From Polyangia bacterium (lineage in GTDB: Bacteria; Myxococcota_A; Polyangia; Nannocystales; Nannocystaceae), in the NCBI GenBank assembly GCA_030429545.1, contig JAUIFF010000006.1:1-64000 (forward strand): a stretch of 64,000 bases of DNA, written 5' to 3'. Positions 26,724 to 35,336 of the stretch are shown here, in pieces (within the stretch, counting starts at the first letter, position 1; the number at the start of each line of letters is the position of its first letter). The translations under genes were made by a program, and so were the position numbers. The notes beneath the pieces were generated by a model. The model was not told the DNA's origin. It ran no database searches and saw nothing but the letters and a program-made list of their open reading frames with translations.

Positions 26724-27275
26724 ATGAAGCGCAAAAAGCCCGTCCAGGACCACACCAGCGAGCACAAGGATGTGCACCTACAAACTGTTTCGTTTCGCCC
26801 AATCGGCGTGGTTCACTCGCCGTACACCGAGCGGTTTGGCACCCCCAGGCAGCCCCCGATCACCGAGCAAGTGCTCGGCGACCAGACCCAAGCCGGGGTG
26901 ATCGAGCTCCATCGCGGGCACAACTTTGAGCAGGCCCTGCGCGACCTCGACGGGTTTGAGCGCATCTGGGTGTTGTTTGTATTTCACCTCAATAGCGGCT
27001 GGAACCCGATGGTGCGCCCGCCCCGGGGCCCCGGCGGCAAACAGGGCTTATTTGCCACACGAGCGCCACACCGGCCCAATCCGATCGGCCTGTCATGCCT
27101 GCAACTCGACCGAATCGACGGGAGAAAGGTGTATGTACGAGGAATCGATATCCTCGACCAAACGCCTGTCCTCGATATCAAGCCCTACGTCCCCTATGCC
27201 GACGCCTTTCCCGATGCCCGGGCCGGGTGGTTGACCGGGCTGCGCCAGCACGAGGCGGACCACTATGATCCATAG
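26724..27275 (+). CDS. trmO: tRNA (N6-threonylcarbamoyladenosine-37 N6)-methyltransferase TrmO
   Basis: 183 residues. The YaeB/TsaA beta-barrel pattern is clear: FRPIGVVHSPYTERFGTPRQ, ELHRGHNFEQALRDLDGFER, VLFVFHLN, then GLFATRAPHRPNPIGLSCLQL (the family signature) and DILDQTPVLDIKPYVPY. It methylates t6A37 of a threonine tRNA using S-adenosylmethionine. It starts 9 bp after the sigma operon and may be read through from it, though a functional link is not obvious. Confidence 0.93.
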   Translation: MKRKKPVQDHTSEHKDVHLQTVSFRPIGVVHSPYTERFGTPRQPPITEQVLGDQTQAGVIELHRGHNFEQALRDLDGFERIWVLFVFHLNSGWNPMVRPPRGPGGKQGLFATRAPHRPNPIGLSCLQLDRIDGRKVYVRGIDILDQTPVLDIKPYVPYADAFPDARAGWLTGLRQHEADHYDP

Positions 27276-27295
27276 TTTCCGCTCGTGCCTCTGCC

Positions 27296-27622
27296 GTGCG
27301 CAACGATGAAACCTTCACGGTCCAAATCCAGGCCAAAAAGCCTACTGCCGTGTTGTTTGTGGCTACGTGGGCAAAGCCCCTGTGTCCGCAGGCCGCCTCC
27401 CAGCTCTGCGCAATTGAGCCCGTGTTGCGCGAGCAGGTGACATTGGCAAGCTTTGACATCGATGCCTGCTGGGGTGTGCCGCGACAATTCCGAGTACGCA
27501 CGATTCCCACCGTGATCGTCTGTTGCCGCGGAAGTGAGCTGGCCCGCTGCGCCGGGTTGCCGGCCAGCGCACAGGGCTATGCACGGATGATCGCGCGAGT
27601 GATTGGTTTGTCCGCGGTTTAG
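27296..27622 (+). CDS. Thioredoxin-like protein without a CxxC motif
   Basis: 108 residues, GTG start. The fold is evident from AVLFVATWAKPLCPQAASQL, where thioredoxins have WCGPC, and from the cis-Pro loop RTIPTVIV. The first active-site Cys is replaced (WAKPLC), leaving a single Cys, so it cannot work as a conventional disulphide reductase. It may be a monothiol, binding or structural variant. It lies 20 bp after trmO. Confidence 0.7.
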   Translation: MRNDETFTVQIQAKKPTAVLFVATWAKPLCPQAASQLCAIEPVLREQVTLASFDIDACWGVPRQFRVRTIPTVIVCCRGSELARCAGLPASAQGYARMIARVIGLSAV

Positions 27623-27663
27623 TGCATAGTCAAGTTGATCGCGTTGGGCCATCAACCCACGTG

Positions 27664-27735
27664 ACTATCCGAGCTGTCCGAGCTATCCGAGCCGTCCGAC
27701 CTATCCGAGCCGTCCGACCTATTAGACCTGCCCTA
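27664..27735. repeat. Short degenerate tandem repeat
   Basis: An irregular array of TATCCGAGC and GTCCGACC blocks, period about 10-20 bp, between the thioredoxin-like gene and the aldehyde dehydrogenase gene. No open frame or hairpin explains it. Confidence 0.7.
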
Positions 27736-27811
27736 TCCGCCTGCGCGCACCTGCTCAGGGGCCGCAAAATTACTGCTCCCGAAATCGCAAAAACTTGAGG
27801 TACGTTTGGGC

Positions 27812-29206
27812 ATGCCGGCCATTGTCAGCCCGATCGATGGGCAACCTTGCTACGAGTTTTCCCAGCTGAGCTCCGAACGTGCGCGGGTTCATGTCGACCG
27901 TGCCCACGCGGCCCAACGGGATTGGCGAAACACCCCGCTTTCGACCCGTGTGCGCCTGTGCAAGGCCATGCTCGACCGCTATGCCGCCCACCTCCACCAC
28001 AACGCCGAACAGATCACGCGGATGATGGGCAAACCACTTGCCCACGCGCGTGGCGAGTTTTCGGGCGGGTTTTGCCAACGCACCCGCTACCTATGCCAGA
28101 TTGCCGCCCACACCCTGCGCGACCTCGAAACCGTCGACCTTTCGACCCCCGAGATCCGCCGCTTTATCGCCCGCGAACCGGTGGGTGTGGTGATGATTAT
28201 CGCGGCCTGGAACTACCCGTTGTTGGTCCCGGTCGGCACGCTTGTCTCGGCGATTTTGGCCGGCAATGCCGTGCTCATCAAACACGCCCCGCAAACTGCG
28301 TTGGTCGCCGACCAACTCGAGCGGGCGTTTATCGAGGCGGGCGCGCCCGAGGGACTGGTCCAGGCGTTTCACGTCGACCACCCCACCGCAGCCGAGATCT
28401 TCGACTCGCGGCGGCTGGGCTATGTCGCGTTTACGGGCTCGGTCCGCGGTGGTCACGAGGTCTACCGCGCGGTCGCGCAACACAATTTTATCGGCGTGGG
28501 CATGGAACTCGGAGGCAAGGATGCTGCGATTGTTTTGCCCGACAGCCCGATCGAAAAAACCGCGGTCAACCTGGTTGAGGGGGCGCTGTTTAACGCCGGG
28601 CAATCGTGCTGCGGCATCGAGCGTGTGTATGTGCATGAGGATATCCGCGAACAGCTGACCGCGGCCATGGTCGCCGAGGTACATCGCTACAAGCTCGGCA
28701 ACCCACTCGAAGATGGTGTCAACCTCGGGCCGGTCGTGTCGCCGCGCGCAGCCAAGTCTATCCGCGAGCAGGTTGCCCAGGCCGTGGCCGCGGGGGCCCG
28801 TGTGGCCACCGACGATCGCACGTTTACCGCCCCCGATCACGAGACCTATGTCCGCCCACAGCTGCTGGACCGGGTCGACCACTCAATGGCGATTATGACC
28901 CAAGAGACATTTGGCCCGGTAGTCGGGGTGATGGGCTTTCAAACCGAGGCCGAGGCGGTGCGGCTGGCCAACGACTCGGCCTATGGGCTGACGGCTTCGA
29001 TCTGGACCGAGGACTTCGACCGGGCACAATCGATTGGCCAGCAACTCGAGGTCGGGACTGTGTTTATGAACCGGTGCGACTACCTCGACCCGGCCCTGGC
29101 GTGGACTGGGGTCAAGGACTCGGGGCACGGCTGTTCGCTGTCTGAACTCGGGTTCGCGGCCGTTACCCGGCCCAAGAGCTATCACCTACGCCGCAAGATT
29201 CCCTAA
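27812..29206 (+). CDS. Aldehyde dehydrogenase family protein
   Basis: 464 residues from ATG 27812 (TTG 27806 in frame). NAD-binding and catalytic landmarks are IIAAWNYPLLVPVGTLVSAI, AFTGSVRGG, the general-base Glu in MELGGKDAAIVLPDS, the nucleophilic Cys in NAGQSCCGIERVYVHE, and ETFGPVVGVM. It oxidises an aldehyde to the acid. Together with the downstream glutamine-synthetase-like and Fe-alcohol dehydrogenase genes this resembles amine or amino-alcohol catabolism through gamma-glutamylated intermediates. The exact substrate is not assignable. Confidence 0.9.
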   Translation: MPAIVSPIDGQPCYEFSQLSSERARVHVDRAHAAQRDWRNTPLSTRVRLCKAMLDRYAAHLHHNAEQITRMMGKPLAHARGEFSGGFCQRTRYLCQIAAHTLRDLETVDLSTPEIRRFIAREPVGVVMIIAAWNYPLLVPVGTLVSAILAGNAVLIKHAPQTALVADQLERAFIEAGAPEGLVQAFHVDHPTAAEIFDSRRLGYVAFTGSVRGGHEVYRAVAQHNFIGVGMELGGKDAAIVLPDSPIEKTAVNLVEGALFNAGQSCCGIERVYVHEDIREQLTAAMVAEVHRYKLGNPLEDGVNLGPVVSPRAAKSIREQVAQAVAAGARVATDDRTFTAPDHETYVRPQLLDRVDHSMAIMTQETFGPVVGVMGFQTEAEAVRLANDSAYGLTASIWTEDFDRAQSIGQQLEVGTVFMNRCDYLDPALAWTGVKDSGHGCSLSELGFAAVTRPKSYHLRRKIP

Positions 29207-29247
29207 TTGCCGCCGTTTGTTCGCGTACAATCGCAGCTGGAGTTGCC

Positions 29248-30228
29248 ATGGATATTCGCCACTTGATACTCGTTTCGATCGCTGCCATCAGCGCGACTGC
29301 CTGCCCTACCGGCTCCGGAGTATCCGGGGGAAACTGTGGTGACAAGCAGCCCGCCTCGGTCGATACAACACTGACCGAGGAGCAGGTCCAGCAACTCGTG
29401 ACGGACTATCAACTCGACGATCGCAGTGCGATCGATTGCGAAGTAGCCTGCCAGGATGCGTTTTGGCGCGAAGGCGGGGCAGGTTCGCTAAGCGATGTGA
29501 CCGACTGCATGCTCAACCTCGACCCCAACCCAGGTGAAATGCCCGAGGCCGAGGTCGGCAGTGTTTCTTGTAGTGGCAACGAAGTATTCTACTGTGAGGG
29601 TCGTCGCCCGCTCGGACACATCGAAGACCGGGACTGCCCACAATCCCTCGGTGAGCACCTCGCCCGCTGTGCCCAGCTCGAAGCCGCCTCGGTGGTTGCA
29701 TTTACACAGTTGGCCGAGCGACTAGAAGCCTGGGAAGCACCAAAATCCCTGGTCGCGCGCTGTCGCGCCGCCGCCGACGACGAGGCTCAACACGCCAGCG
29801 TAGTCGCCTCACTCGCGGCCAACTACGGTCGCGCACCACGTCCGGCCAAACAACTTGATTCTACACCGAGTCTTGAAGAAGTCGCCCGCGACAATGCCGT
29901 GGAGGGTTGTGTTTACGAGACCTGGGCAGCCCTGCGTGCCCAGCTCATCGCCGAACGGGCCGATGACCCTGCTATCCGGCAGGCCTATCGCCAAATCGCA
30001 ACTGACGAGGCCCGTCACGGTCAACTCGCCTGGGACCTCCACACTTGGTTTTGCCAGCAGCTCAACCCCGCCGCTCGGGCAGATCTCGAGGCCGCTCAAC
30101 ACCGTGCCTTGGCCTCACTCCCGAGCCGGGCGCGTGACCACCACAACCCGGCACAGCTCGGGTTGCCAGCCCCCCAGGCGCTCGGCCAACTCGCCACGGT
30201 TTTTTGCCGTCAACTGCAGGCAGCATGA
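29248..30228 (+). CDS. Lipoprotein with ferritin-like domain
   Basis: 326 residues, with GGAG five bases before the ATG. A signal peptide ends in ATAC (Cys19). A cysteine-containing segment (CEVACQDAF, DCMLNL, CSGNEVFYCEG) precedes a four-helix ferritin-like domain at about 135-275 with the di-metal ligand motifs LEAASVVAF, DDEAQHA, EGCVYETWAAL and TDEARHG. It may be a surface di-iron oxidase or metal-storage protein. It sits between the aldehyde dehydrogenase and glutamine-synthetase-like genes on the same strand. Confidence 0.8.
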   Translation: MDIRHLILVSIAAISATACPTGSGVSGGNCGDKQPASVDTTLTEEQVQQLVTDYQLDDRSAIDCEVACQDAFWREGGAGSLSDVTDCMLNLDPNPGEMPEAEVGSVSCSGNEVFYCEGRRPLGHIEDRDCPQSLGEHLARCAQLEAASVVAFTQLAERLEAWEAPKSLVARCRAAADDEAQHASVVASLAANYGRAPRPAKQLDSTPSLEEVARDNAVEGCVYETWAALRAQLIAERADDPAIRQAYRQIATDEARHGQLAWDLHTWFCQQLNPAARADLEAAQHRALASLPSRARDHHNPAQLGLPAPQALGQLATVFCRQLQAA

Positions 30229-30362
30229 CGGCCCACGGTTGCACCGGCAAACAGTGTACATACATAACGTCCTGAGCACAGCCGCGCGGCGTCCGAAAAA
30301 CCTGCTCCCGCCCCGATCTTTCGCTCGCCAATCGGTTGGAAGAGCATCTATGCTTCGCGCAA

Positions 30363-31748
30363 ATGGCCGACCGCATCCGCGACCCAAACCTCTCGCCCGC
30401 CGACCTCGACCGCTGGCTCAACGCCCACAACATCCGCTTTTTCAAACTCGGTGTGTTTGATGTCGATGGCATCCTGCGGGGCAAGTATGTCAATCGCGAG
30501 AAATTCCTAGCGGTCGCGCAAAAGGGCCTCGGGTTTTGTGATGTCGTGCTCGGCTGGGATAGCAACGACCAACTCTATGACAATACAACAGCCTCGGGCT
30601 GGCACACGGGTTACCGCGACGCCCCGGTCGCGCTCGACCTCCAAACCCTGCGCAGGCTCCCGCATGAGGCCGATACAGCCCTGGTGATCGGCGAGTTTAC
30701 GGGCACCTATGCCGATGTCTGCCCCCGGCAAACACTCAAGCGCATGGCCGCCAAGGCGGAGCAAATGGGGTTTGTCGCCCATGCCGCGTGCGAGTACGAG
30801 TTCTTTTTGTTTGAGGAAACACCCCACAGTGCCCGCGAAAAGGGCTACCGCAATCTCAAGTCGTGGACGCCCGGGATGTTTGGCTATTCGGTCCTGCGCA
30901 ACAGTGTCCACCACGAGTTTTACCAGGGGCTGCTCGACCTGTGTATGGCGATGGATATCCCGATCGAGGGGCTCCACACCGAGACCGGCCCCGGCGTGCT
31001 CGAGGCGGCACTTGCACATGCACCAATTGTCGAGGCCGCCGACCGGGCAGCCCTGTTTAAAACGTTTTGCAAGGTGTTTGCCCAACGCCACGGATTGATG
31101 GCCACGTTTATGGCCAAATGGAATGCCAAACTCCCGGGCCAAAGCGGTCATGTCCACATGTCATTGACCCACACAGACTCGGGAGACTCGGCATTTTATG
31201 CACCAAACACCGACCACAACATGAGCCCGGTGATGCGCCAATTCGTCGCCGGCCAGGTCGCGCTGCTGCCCGAGCTGCTGCCAATGGTCAACAACACCAT
31301 CAATAGTTACCGCCGCATGGTCCCGGGCATGTGGGCCCCACTCGCGGCCAACTGGGGGGTCGAAAATCGCACAACCGCCCTGCGCGTGATCCCGGGGTCG
31401 AAGTCCAGTCAACGCGCCGAATATCGGATAGGACCGGCCGACGCTAACCCCTACCTGATTTTGAGCGCAGCCCTTGGTTCCGGCCTTCACGGGATCGAGC
31501 AGCAACTCGACCCTGGTCAACCGATCACCGGCAACGCCTACGAACTGGCCTCTCCGGGCCCAGGTGGCCCCCCGCTGCCGACCACACTGTGGGACGCAAC
31601 CGCGGCGTTTCGCAACTCCAAACACGCCCGCAGCCTGTTTGGCGATGCCTTTGTCGACCACTACGCGGCCACCCGCGAGTGGGAGGCACGGGAGTTTCAC
31701 CGCCATGTTTCCGACTGGGATTTGCAGCGATATTTCGAGATCATCTGA
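30363..31748 (+). CDS. Glutamine synthetase family protein (gamma-glutamyl-amine ligase-like)
   Basis: 461 residues from ATG 30363. The N-terminal beta-grasp part contains KLGVFDVDGILRGKYV; the catalytic part has HAACEYEFFLFEE (metal-binding Glu), GLHTETGPGVLEAAL, KWNAKLPGQSGHVHMSLT and the Arg-rich NRTTALRVIPGSKSSQRAEYR-type substrate loop. Linked aldehyde and alcohol dehydrogenases point to ligation of glutamate to an amine rather than ammonium assimilation, as in PuuA-type pathways. A TTG start nine codons upstream is possible. Confidence 0.87.
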   Translation: MADRIRDPNLSPADLDRWLNAHNIRFFKLGVFDVDGILRGKYVNREKFLAVAQKGLGFCDVVLGWDSNDQLYDNTTASGWHTGYRDAPVALDLQTLRRLPHEADTALVIGEFTGTYADVCPRQTLKRMAAKAEQMGFVAHAACEYEFFLFEETPHSAREKGYRNLKSWTPGMFGYSVLRNSVHHEFYQGLLDLCMAMDIPIEGLHTETGPGVLEAALAHAPIVEAADRAALFKTFCKVFAQRHGLMATFMAKWNAKLPGQSGHVHMSLTHTDSGDSAFYAPNTDHNMSPVMRQFVAGQVALLPELLPMVNNTINSYRRMVPGMWAPLAANWGVENRTTALRVIPGSKSSQRAEYRIGPADANPYLILSAALGSGLHGIEQQLDPGQPITGNAYELASPGPGGPPLPTTLWDATAAFRNSKHARSLFGDAFVDHYAATREWEAREFHRHVSDWDLQRYFEII

Positions 31749-31751
31749 GCC

Positions 31752-32972
31752 ATGGATGCCGAGCACGAACGCGACGACGACGACCGGATCGCGCCGCCGC
31801 AGGGAAACTTTAACTACCCGACTGCCTATCGCATTGGCTGTGGCCGCCGACGTGAGGTCGTGGCCGCGTGCCGCGAGTTTGGCCTGACCACGCCGCTTGT
31901 GATCGCCGATCCGGGCATTGTTGAGTTTTCGTGGTTTCGCGAGGTGACCGAGCAACTCGCAACTGCCGGCCTCAAACCAAGTGTATTTGCAAATTTACGG
32001 GGCAACCCGATCGAGCAAAACGTTATCGACGGGGTCGCGGCCTACCACCAGGGTAAGCACCGCGGCTGCCTGATTATCGGCGGAGGTTCGGCCCTCGATG
32101 TCGGCAAATGCATTGCACTCATGGTCGATCACCCGGGCTCGGTGTTCGATTACGAGGATATCGGCGACAACTGGACCAAGGTCGACCCGGAAAAAGTCGC
32201 GCCAATGATCGCAATGCCGACGACCGCCGGCACCGGTTCGGAGGTGGGTCGTGCGTCGGTCATTACCGATGTGCGCGACCACAGCAAGAAGATCATTTTC
32301 CATCCGCGGATGCTCCCACCGCTGGTCCTCGCCGACCCGGAGATGACATTTGGCCTGCCCGCGCACCTGACCGCGGCCACCGGTATCGATGCCTTTGTCC
32401 ATGCTTTTGAGGCCTTTTGCGCACCCGGGTACCACCCGATGGCCGACGGCATCGCCCTCGAAGCGATGCGGTTGTGCGCCCGTTACCTGCCCCGCTGTGT
32501 TGAACAGGGTGATGATGCCGAGGCCCGCACACACATGATGATGGCTTCGAGCATGGGTGCGACCGCATTTCAGAAGGGTCTTGGGCTTGTACATGCAATG
32601 GCCCACCCACTTGGGGCAGTCACCGACATTCACCACGGCCTCGCCAACGCGATCTTGCTGCCCTACGCGATGGAGCACAACCGTTCGCTGATCGAGGACA
32701 AAATGATTCGCCTCGCCCGCGCGCTCGAACTGCGGTCGCACAATTTTGAGTCGGTGCTGCACTGGGTGATGGACCTCCGCGAAACTCTCGGGATCCCGCA
32801 CACGCTCGAGCAGGCCCAGGAAAGTGGTTGTATGCGCAACACTCTCGAAACCGACCAACTGCAAGATATCGCCGAACGGGCAACCCGCGATCCGTCGCTT
32901 TCGACCAACCCCAAACCGTGTACGGCCGACGACATTCACGGCGTATTGCTGGCAGCCTGGAGTGGTGTCTAG
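31752..32972 (+). CDS. Iron-containing alcohol dehydrogenase
   Basis: 406 residues, starting 3 bp after the previous stop. Nucleotide-binding GGGSALDVGK is near 110-119, AMPTTAGTGSEVG near 155, and the metal ligands are the Asp/His of ATGIDAFVHAFEA, GLVHAMAHPLG and DIHHGLANAILLPY. This is the group III Fe-ADH pattern. It interconverts an alcohol and an aldehyde with NAD(P), feeding the aldehyde dehydrogenase encoded upstream. Tight spacing shows an operon with the glutamine-synthetase-like gene. Confidence 0.92.
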   Translation: MDAEHERDDDDRIAPPQGNFNYPTAYRIGCGRRREVVAACREFGLTTPLVIADPGIVEFSWFREVTEQLATAGLKPSVFANLRGNPIEQNVIDGVAAYHQGKHRGCLIIGGGSALDVGKCIALMVDHPGSVFDYEDIGDNWTKVDPEKVAPMIAMPTTAGTGSEVGRASVITDVRDHSKKIIFHPRMLPPLVLADPEMTFGLPAHLTAATGIDAFVHAFEAFCAPGYHPMADGIALEAMRLCARYLPRCVEQGDDAEARTHMMMASSMGATAFQKGLGLVHAMAHPLGAVTDIHHGLANAILLPYAMEHNRSLIEDKMIRLARALELRSHNFESVLHWVMDLRETLGIPHTLEQAQESGCMRNTLETDQLQDIAERATRDPSLSTNPKPCTADDIHGVLLAAWSGV

Positions 32973-32999
32973 CGCCGTGATGCCTCGGTCTGCATCCGT

Positions 33000-34382
33000 G
33001 TGGTGGGCACCGCGACCCGGGATTTTCCGGTGAAACTCGAAGACGCCCGCCGTCGCCTACCGATCGTCGACGAGCTACCGCCGTCGCGCTCGCGTCGAGT
33101 ACTGCCACAGGCCCGCGGAGAGGCACCCAAGCCACGCTTTGCCGTGTGGGAATTGACCCTGGCCTGCGACCATCGCTGCCGGCACTGTGGCCCCCGTGCC
33201 GGCAAACCCCGGGACAACGAACTGACGACCGAGGAGTGCCTGCAGCTTGTTGCCGAGCTCGCGGCCATCGGTGTGGGCGAGGTTTCGTTGATCGGCGGAG
33301 AACCGTACCTGCGCAACGACTTTATCCTGATCATCCGCGCGATCCGTGAACATGCAATGACTGCGAGCATGGTCACCGGTGGGCTCAACCTGACGCAGGC
33401 GCGGGCGCAGGCGGCTGTGGAGGCGGGCATCTCAAACATCTCGGTCTCGATCGATGGCCTCGCCCCCACCCACAACTACCTGCGCAACCACCCCGATAGT
33501 TTTGCCCGGGCAGTGTCGGCGTTGCGCCACCTCAAAGCCGCAGGTGCAACGATTTCGAGCAACACCCAAATCAACCGCAAAACCTGGCGCGAGCTCCCGC
33601 AGTTGCTCGAACTGTTTGCGAAACTCGGGGTCTACGCCTGGCAAATTCAGCTCACCTCCCCCCACGGCAATGCGGCCGATCTCGAACATGTGCTGCTACA
33701 ACCATATCAACTCCCAGAGGTCTTTGACCTGCTGGCCAAGCTCGCCGACCGGGCGCGCCAACTTGGCGTGCGCCTGATCGTGGCCAACAGCGTGGGCTAC
33801 TTTGGCCCCTACGCCCACCGGCTGCGCGGCAACCAAAACACGTGTGGTCACTTTTTAGGATGTCACGCAGGCGCCTGGCACCTCGCGATCGAAAGCGATG
33901 GCAACATCAAAAACTGCCCGAGTCTGGGTGGCCCGCCCAATGTCGGTGGGTCGTGGCGTGAACATGGCCTTCGGGACCTGTGGGAGCGGGCCCCCGAAAT
34001 CACCTATATGCGGCATCGCAGCCGCGATGAACTGTGGGGCTATTGCCGCGAGTGCTACTACGCGACGACCTGTATGGGAGGTTGTACATCGGTGAGCGAG
34101 CCGTTGATGGGACGCCCGGGCAACAACCCGATGTGTCACCACCGGGCCCTCGAGATGGCCGCAATGGGGCTGCGAGAACGGGTCGAATGCTCGATCAAGG
34201 CCGAGCCTGGACCTTTTGGTCAGGGAGGGTTTCGCCTGATCCGCGAGTTTGCCAACCCCGAGCTACGCGAGATGTTTGGCCCGGTTCAGGTCGACCACCC
34301 ACGCACAACCCGTACCGTTGATCGCTGGGGGATCGGACGCGAAGTTGCTGCCGCGGGAGCCTGTGACGACCCAACCCCGTAA
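33000..34382 (+). CDS. Radical SAM/SPASM domain protein
   Basis: 460 residues from GTG 33000 (GTG 33003 and 33030 are alternatives). The radical SAM cluster motif is CDHRCRHC at about 56-63, followed by SLIGGEPYLR and NISVSIDGL. The C-terminal SPASM-like region has CGHFLGCHAG, NIKNCPSL and CRECYYATTCMGGC, giving auxiliary Fe-S clusters. Such enzymes often mature peptides or small enzymes of an adjacent pathway. No precursor peptide was recognised within a few kb, so a maturase role for the neighbouring dehydrogenases is possible but unproven. Confidence 0.87.
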   Translation: MVGTATRDFPVKLEDARRRLPIVDELPPSRSRRVLPQARGEAPKPRFAVWELTLACDHRCRHCGPRAGKPRDNELTTEECLQLVAELAAIGVGEVSLIGGEPYLRNDFILIIRAIREHAMTASMVTGGLNLTQARAQAAVEAGISNISVSIDGLAPTHNYLRNHPDSFARAVSALRHLKAAGATISSNTQINRKTWRELPQLLELFAKLGVYAWQIQLTSPHGNAADLEHVLLQPYQLPEVFDLLAKLADRARQLGVRLIVANSVGYFGPYAHRLRGNQNTCGHFLGCHAGAWHLAIESDGNIKNCPSLGGPPNVGGSWREHGLRDLWERAPEITYMRHRSRDELWGYCRECYYATTCMGGCTSVSEPLMGRPGNNPMCHHRALEMAAMGLRERVECSIKAEPGPFGQGGFRLIREFANPELREMFGPVQVDHPRTTRTVDRWGIGREVAAAGACDDPTP

Positions 34383-34391
34383 ACGATATGT

Positions 34392-34970
34392 TTATACAAA
34401 TGCCCGCTCACGCGGAGCTGGCGGGCAGCTGTAGGGCGTTGGAATTTCCGTATCGGTCCACCAGTTGGTGGTTTGATCGTCGTCGGTGGTCGACTCGGTG
34501 GCGTCGGTGGTGTCGCCCACGGTTGTGTCGCTATCGGAACCGCCAGTGGTCGGTCCGTCGGTCGAATCGATGGTGGTTGCGTCGATGGTCGTCTCGGTCA
34601 TGGCCATCGTGGTGGCGTCGGCGGTGGTCTCAGTTGAGGTCGAGGTCGTGGTCGTCTCGGCGGTTGTCGCCACCGTTTCGCCGGCCGTCTGGGTCCCCAT
34701 TTCGGTTGTCGATGTCGGCGGTCCGGTGAGCTCTCCGCCCGAGCTCGGGCTCGACGTCTGATTTGTTGTACTTACAGTTGCTGCGGTCGCGGTTGCGTCG
34801 CTCGTAGTCGGTCGATCGGCACACCCCGACAGCGCCAACCCGACCAGTGCACTGGCGATCACCACCATGGGGCGCGGTGCACCGACTGGGGGATGGACCG
34901 GCGCACCACAAAACGGACACAGACCATCGGCAACTTGAATGTGGCGCGAACATTCGGCACAGGGCAGCAT
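34392..34970 (-). CDS. Zinc-ribbon protein with a membrane anchor and Thr-rich tail
   Basis: 192 residues from ATG 34970. An N-terminal zinc ribbon (CAECSRHIQVADGLCPFC, two CxxC pairs) is followed by a hydrophobic segment VVIASALVGLALSGC at about 34-48, then about 120 residues made mostly of Thr, Ser, Asp and Gly. The internal SGC could be a lipobox only if the ribbon stays cytosolic or is cleaved. The low-complexity part is probably extracellular. It is convergent with the radical SAM gene. The frame is open to 35027. Confidence 0.65.
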   Translation of the reverse strand: MLPCAECSRHIQVADGLCPFCGAPVHPPVGAPRPMVVIASALVGLALSGCADRPTTSDATATAATVSTTNQTSSPSSGGELTGPPTSTTEMGTQTAGETVATTAETTTTSTSTETTADATTMAMTETTIDATTIDSTDGPTTGGSDSDTTVGDTTDATESTTDDDQTTNWWTDTEIPTPYSCPPAPRERAFV

Positions 34971-35051
34971 GCCCCGAGAGTATCGCGGGAGCGCCCCTGT
35001 TGTCATGCCAGTCGCTTGCATGCGCACAATCTCCTGCCTACCCCGCAGCGG

Positions 35052-35217
35052 CTAGCAGCCCGCGGTTTTTCTCGCGCGTCGCCTTGCGCAAAAGAGTTTG
35101 TCGAGGACACGTTTCGTGAAACGCAGTTGTACTGGTGGCACTTGAAGTTTTGCGAGGCGCGTCCTCGGCAGAGTCGACAAGTGAGGTGGTGTGTCGAGAA
35201 AATCCACGGGCTGCTAG
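35052..35217 (+). mobile_element. MITE-like element, copy 1
   Basis: A segment of about 166 bp bounded by inverted ends CTAGCAGCCCG...CGGGCTGCTAG. It matches the reverse complement of 41388-41550 over its whole length with scattered substitutions. Internal features include the palindrome CGTTTCGTGAAACG. It has no coding capacity of its own and fills the gap before the PDZ-hydrolase gene. Its repeated occurrence and terminal inverted repeats suggest a non-autonomous transposon or a repeated structured RNA. Confidence 0.75.
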
Positions 35218-35336
35218 GCAGCGCCCCCGAACTGCTCGGTATCTAGGGGTTTACCCACCAACACAATGTTGGGGAGCGCTTGCCGACCAAACGCGATGTT
35301 GCCGGGGTTGTGCGCGTTCGTGATACTCAACCAGGT

